From assembly GCA_964472315.1 (NCBI GenBank), contig CAYYJS010000007.1, positions 22,629-86,628 on the forward strand: 64,000 nucleotides of DNA, written 5' to 3'. Positions 60,356 through 64,000 of the stretch are shown here, piece by piece (position 1 is the stretch's first letter; every line of letters starts with the position of its first letter). Origin of the DNA: CAYYJS01 sp964472315. Lineage in GTDB: Bacteria > Verrucomicrobiota > Kiritimatiellia > UBA8416. The notes under the pieces were generated by a model. That model saw nothing but the letters and a program-made list of their open reading frames with translations, did no database searches and was not told where the DNA came from. Both the position numbers and the translations under genes were made by a program.

Positions 60356-61702
60356 TTACAGGTTCGCGCCGTTGGTCGCGATGGTGTCGCGGTACCAGTA
60401 GGCGGAATCCTTGGGTGTGCGGACGCCTGTCGCATAGTCGACATGGACGATGCCGAAGCGTCGTTTGTACCCCCAGGCCCACTCGAAGTTGTCGAGGATC
60501 GACCACAGGAAGTAGCCGTGCACGGGAACCCCGTCATCGACGGCGCGGCGCAGTTCGCGCAGGTAACGCTGAAGGAAGTCGATCCGGGGCGCGTCATGCA
60601 CGCGTCCGTCCAGGTGCACCCAGTCGCAGCCGGCCATGCCGTTTTCGGTGATCACGATCGGCAGGCCGTAGCGCTCGTGCAGCAGTCGCGGTCCCCAGTA
60701 CAGACACTCGGGCGTGACGCGCCAGTCCATGTGCGTGAGCGGCGTGCCGGGCTCGGCAGGCACCTCGTGCGGCGTTCCGTCGGCCCCCGTCCGCACGACC
60801 TGTCCGTTGTAAATGTTGACGCCGTAGAAATCGAGCGGCTGACGGATGGTCGCGTAGTCGCGTTCGACGCCGGCGGGCACGTCGGCGCCGAAGACGCGCA
60901 ACGCGTCCTCGGGGTAGTGCCCCAGCACCATGGGATCGGCGAACCAGGTATTGCTCCAGAGCGTACGCGTCGCGGTCTCGAACATGCCGCGGCGTGCCGC
61001 GTCGGTATCGGCGGGCGTGGCGGGAATCTTGACCACGCCGACCGGTGCGATGCCGATGCTCGGCTGTATGCGGGCCCGCGCGCGCAGGGTCTGAACCGCC
61101 AGACCGTGGGCGCGGAGGGCGTTGTGCGAGGCCAGAAGCACGTCGGCGAAACTCAACCGAACCCCGGGTGCATGCTCGCCCGTGTAGTGGCCGAGGCCGA
61201 GAAAGCACTGCGGTTCGTTCTGGGTCATCCAGTGGCGCACACGATCCGAAAGCCGGTCGGCCACGACGGCGGTGTACTCGGCGAACCAGTCGGCCGAGTC
61301 GCGGTTCAGCCATCCGCCCCGGCAGTACAGCGCGTGCGGGAAGTCCCAATGGAAGAGCGTGACCCAGGGTTGCACGCCCTGGGCGAGCAAGGCGTCGATC
61401 AGACGGTCATAGAAGTCCAGTCCGGCCTTGTTGACGCGGCCGGTGCCCTCGGGAAGGACACGTGACCAGGAAATGCTGAGACGGTAGGCGTTAAGCCCAA
61501 GCTGGCCCATGAGTGCCGCGTCTTCAGCGTAGCGATGGTAGTGATCGCAGCCGACCTCGCCGGTATGGCCCTCGGCTACTTTGCCCGGCCATCGGCACAT
61601 CGTATCCCACACCGAGGGTCCGCGCCCGTCCTCGAACGCGGCGCCTTCCACCTGATAGCTCGCGGCCGCCGCGCCCCACACGAAATCTTTTGGAAAACCC
61701 AT
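60356..61702 (-). CDS. GH1 beta-glucosidase
   Basis: A 448-residue glycoside hydrolase family 1 enzyme: FVWGAAAASYQVEGA, RLSISWSRVLP, LFHWDFPHAL, acid/base Glu163 (TQNEPQ), YGVNIYNG, and nucleophile Glu353 (ITENG), then SILDNFEWAWGY and DSAYWYRD. No signal peptide, so it is cytoplasmic. It probably hydrolyses imported beta-linked disaccharides. ATG 61702 follows AGGGAGT. Confidence 0.95.
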   Translation of the reverse strand: MGFPKDFVWGAAAASYQVEGAAFEDGRGPSVWDTMCRWPGKVAEGHTGEVGCDHYHRYAEDAALMGQLGLNAYRLSISWSRVLPEGTGRVNKAGLDFYDRLIDALLAQGVQPWVTLFHWDFPHALYCRGGWLNRDSADWFAEYTAVVADRLSDRVRHWMTQNEPQCFLGLGHYTGEHAPGVRLSFADVLLASHNALRAHGLAVQTLRARARIQPSIGIAPVGVVKIPATPADTDAARRGMFETATRTLWSNTWFADPMVLGHYPEDALRVFGADVPAGVERDYATIRQPLDFYGVNIYNGQVVRTGADGTPHEVPAEPGTPLTHMDWRVTPECLYWGPRLLHERYGLPIVITENGMAGCDWVHLDGRVHDAPRIDFLQRYLRELRRAVDDGVPVHGYFLWSILDNFEWAWGYKRRFGIVHVDYATGVRTPKDSAYWYRDTIATNGANL

Positions 61703-61782
61703 GCCTGACTCCCTTGTTTGCTGTGTATCTCCCCGTCGACGCGGACGATGCATCAGCCGCGTCCGCCCGGTCAAGCGGTGCT

Positions 61783-63936
61783 CTATGGCGATAGGCCGTG
61801 ACTGATACGGATGCCATGCAAGCCGCCGTTACGCTCCGATTTGGTCTGTTTGATCAGTCGATCGCGCGTGTCGGCCGACATGCCGACACCGGTCAGCCAG
61901 GCTTGGGCGGCGTCGCGGTCATAGTGCGCCCAGGTCTGGTAGATCGTGCAGTACGTCTGTTCGCGCGACGTCGCGCTATCGATCGTAGCGGCCCACGCCG
62001 CGGCGGAAGCGGGGTCGATGCGCGACGCCGTGCCCGCGAAAGTGACGATGGCGGCATCGCGCGAATCGCCGCGCGGCAGATCGTCGAGCCACACCGCGAC
62101 CGATTCGATATCGCCCTGACACCAGGCGCCGACCACGGTGCGCAGGGCCTGTTCGCGCAGCTTGTTCTCCGGGAAGCGCTGCACCCATGCGGCGGCGGCG
62201 ACCGGGTCGGCCTGCGCCCATTGCTGAACCACCGACAAGGCCGCGCGTTCCTGAGCGGCGCCGGCGAGTTGCTCGACGGCGTAGGTGGCCGCCTCCTCAG
62301 GCGCCGAGGCCGCCCAGATGCCCGCAATCTGGCCGCATACCGATTCCTGTTCCGTCGCGTTGAGCGTCGCGGCCCATGCGAGCGCCTCGCGCACGTCTTT
62401 CCTGGCCCAACTGTTCGCGATGCTGGACAACACGCTCTCCCGCGCGCCGTCGGCAATCTTCGGGGCGAACCTCGCGGCACCCTCGGGGTCGTACTGCGCC
62501 CACTGCTGGGAGATCGAACTCAGCGCTTGATCGCGCGCGGCCCCTTCCGGCAGCAGATCCACCAGTTTCAGCGCGGCGGCGACATCCGTGCGTGCGATCA
62601 TGCCGGCCATCTGCTGGATGGCATCGGCGCGCACACGCGTCGATGGCAGATTTTCGAGAAAAGCGACGGCGACGGCCGAATCGACGTTGCTCAGCGACCA
62701 GGTCATGGATTGAATGGCGTTGATCTTGGCGATGCCTTCCGGCAGGGATTGCACCCAGGCCAGCGCCGCAACCGGTTCGTGCTGCACCCATGCCGACGCC
62801 AGTTGCTGGATCGCCTGGTTGCGCGTGAGCCCGGCCGGCAGATCGGTCAACAGTGCGATGGCGCGTTGAGGATCCGTGTACGCCAGCGCGGACAAAACCT
62901 GCTGCATAGCCTGGCGCATGGAAGGATCGGATGGACGCTCGCGCACCCAGGCCAGGGCCGCCTCGGGATCGGCCGCGAACCACATCGATGCCACCGATGC
63001 CAGCGTCTGGCTGCGTTGCGGACCGACCTTCAGCGACAGCGCATGCGCGGCGGCCTCGGCGGGGTTCGATTCGGCCCACTTGGCCATGATGCCCTGTTCG
63101 CAGTTCTGCTTCACCGGTCCATCCGCGAGCGTCCCGACCCATGCCAGCGCCGCGCGGGCATCGCTCGCCGCCCACTTGGAGGCGGCCGTTCTCAGGGCCA
63201 AGTCGCGATACGCGCCGGCGGGCAGCGATTGCGCCAACTCGATCGCCGCGAGCGGCGCCTCCGAGGCGAGTTCGCCGATGACGGTGTTGAGGCAGGCATC
63301 GCGCACGCGGCCGGCCGGGAGGCCGGCGACCCAATCGGCGGCGGCACGGGCATCGACGGCTGCCCAACCGGCGACAAGTTGCATCGTCAGGGTCTGGCGC
63401 TTGCTTCCGATGCCGAGTTCCTCCAGATAGCGCAGCGCTCTGGCAGGGTCGGTCTGCACGAGCTTCGGCAGCAGTTGGGCGATGAAGTACTCCCGGTAGT
63501 CCTTGCGCGGCACGGCCTCGGCGATGGCGATGGCGTATGCCGCATCGGCGGGCGACACGGCCTGCGCAAGTTGATCCAGCGGCTGGCAGCGGCGTCCGAT
63601 GGGCGTCCGCATCGCCACATGCAGGGCTTCGGCAATGCGTTCGCGCGGCATCCACACGAGGTAGTCGTCGATGCGGGCGCCTTTTGGTGAACCAGCCGCG
63701 CTGGGCGATACGGAGGTCTTGGGCGTGCTCGTGTCGTTGGCGCCACGACCCGCGGCGGCGGTCGCGGGCGGCAGGCGAGCGACGCGCTGACGGAACGTAT
63801 CCGCCGCCGCGGGTGTTGTCGCGGGCACGCCGTAACGCGCCTCGTCATCGACGCCGACGGAGTAGCGTCCGACGGCGATGCCGATAAGGAGGCTTGCAAC
63901 GAGTCCGACAATCAACGCCGAAAATCCACGTGTCAT
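61783..63936 (-). CDS. Membrane-anchored tandem-repeat protein of unknown function
   Basis: A 717-residue protein. An N-terminal helix (FSALIVGLVASLLIGIAVG) is followed by a Thr/Ala/Pro-rich linker (about 35-85). From about residue 115 to the end there are many repeats of about 31-35 residues. The pattern is W-(3)-DP-xAAxxWxxxLPxGxxRDxAL. They are helical, with strongly conserved Trp, Asp-Pro and Leu-Pro. It is likely a periplasmic or surface solenoid. Start ATG 63936; TTG 63945 also possible. Function unknown. Confidence 0.8.
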   Translation of the reverse strand: MTRGFSALIVGLVASLLIGIAVGRYSVGVDDEARYGVPATTPAAADTFRQRVARLPPATAAAGRGANDTSTPKTSVSPSAAGSPKGARIDDYLVWMPRERIAEALHVAMRTPIGRRCQPLDQLAQAVSPADAAYAIAIAEAVPRKDYREYFIAQLLPKLVQTDPARALRYLEELGIGSKRQTLTMQLVAGWAAVDARAAADWVAGLPAGRVRDACLNTVIGELASEAPLAAIELAQSLPAGAYRDLALRTAASKWAASDARAALAWVGTLADGPVKQNCEQGIMAKWAESNPAEAAAHALSLKVGPQRSQTLASVASMWFAADPEAALAWVRERPSDPSMRQAMQQVLSALAYTDPQRAIALLTDLPAGLTRNQAIQQLASAWVQHEPVAALAWVQSLPEGIAKINAIQSMTWSLSNVDSAVAVAFLENLPSTRVRADAIQQMAGMIARTDVAAALKLVDLLPEGAARDQALSSISQQWAQYDPEGAARFAPKIADGARESVLSSIANSWARKDVREALAWAATLNATEQESVCGQIAGIWAASAPEEAATYAVEQLAGAAQERAALSVVQQWAQADPVAAAAWVQRFPENKLREQALRTVVGAWCQGDIESVAVWLDDLPRGDSRDAAIVTFAGTASRIDPASAAAWAATIDSATSREQTYCTIYQTWAHYDRDAAQAWLTGVGMSADTRDRLIKQTKSERNGGLHGIRISHGLSP

Positions 63937-64000
63937 GGCGTGCAACCGTACCTATGAGATGCCAGGATGTCGATGCCATTTCCCTGTCGCGTCCCTGTCG

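Noticed and set aside
61798..63690. 630-codon open frame on the plus strand opposite the repeat protein
   Set aside because: The Arg/Gly-rich product has no recognisable features; the minus-strand frame has a membrane helix and regular repeats.
1..64000. CRISPR arrays, insertion sequences, riboswitches and rRNA genes
   Set aside because: Searched by eye for regularly spaced repeats, transposase motifs and conserved RNA elements; none was found.

Overview
The window is GC-rich chromosomal DNA with almost no gaps between genes. It reads as an anaerobic, hydrogen-metabolising, double-membraned bacterium. The gram-negative envelope is inferred from the LpoB, COG3014 and LPP20-type lipoproteins. 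Anaerobic life is inferred from an [FeFe]-hydrogenase operon and a [NiFe] group 3b-like hydrogenase operon. My best guess at lineage is the PVC group (Kiritimatiellota/Lentisphaerae-like), from the gene mix and a relic of a UROD-like gene next to an AraC-type relic. This is an inference, not a demonstration.

Layout. 1-5130: the N-terminal part of a Cache/PAS membrane sensor (minus, cut by the window edge), a three-gene lipoprotein operon, and a membrane-anchored protein with the Hedgehog/DD-peptidase zinc core. 5393-10071: dprA-topA-xer genome-maintenance operon. 10081-11259: a PQQ-type beta-propeller. 11434-15977: a four-gene sugar/polyol operon (unknown protein, PfkB kinase, DUF4432 epimerase-like protein, mannitol-phosphate-dehydrogenase-like protein). 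16240-23025: a DUF362 ferredoxin-like protein and an ebo operon (eboB-C-F-D-E, no eboA seen). 23047-24850: a radical SAM protein and a HAD-like protein. 24911-25456: the 3' ends of an araC-type and a UROD-type gene fused head to head, apparently by one deletion.

25569-39710 is a hydrogen island. A plus-strand operon encodes the bifurcating-type [FeFe]-hydrogenase (order B-A-C) with a receiver protein. It converges on a minus-strand operon for a [NiFe] hydrogenase (beta-gamma-delta-alpha), its protease and hypF-E-A-B. Both outer promoters carry the same GTTAAAAAATTAAC palindrome, which fits the NADH/NAD sensor Rex. hypC, hypD and the [FeFe] maturases hydE/F/G are not in the window. 39818-45838: a mixed housekeeping stretch with a NifU-like protein, mnmA, an EamA transporter, a 44-residue membrane protein, an EfpL/YeiP-like factor, a predicted pseudokinase, a glutathione peroxidase and tRNA-Ser(CGA).

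45882-53746 is an accessory/defence segment bounded by a 58-60 bp imperfect direct repeat. It holds an HTH protein, HsdM, a YhcG(DUF1016)-HsdR C-terminal fusion, a nucleotidyltransferase-PIN-small protein cassette and two ATPases; no hsdS is visible. 53739-60293: an MFS transporter and the phosphate operon pstS-C-A-B-B-phoU. Its two PstB ATPases have complementary defects, and four 11-bp-spaced repeats precede pstS (a PHO-box pattern). 60356-63936: a GH1 beta-glucosidase and a 717-residue tandem-repeat membrane-anchored protein.
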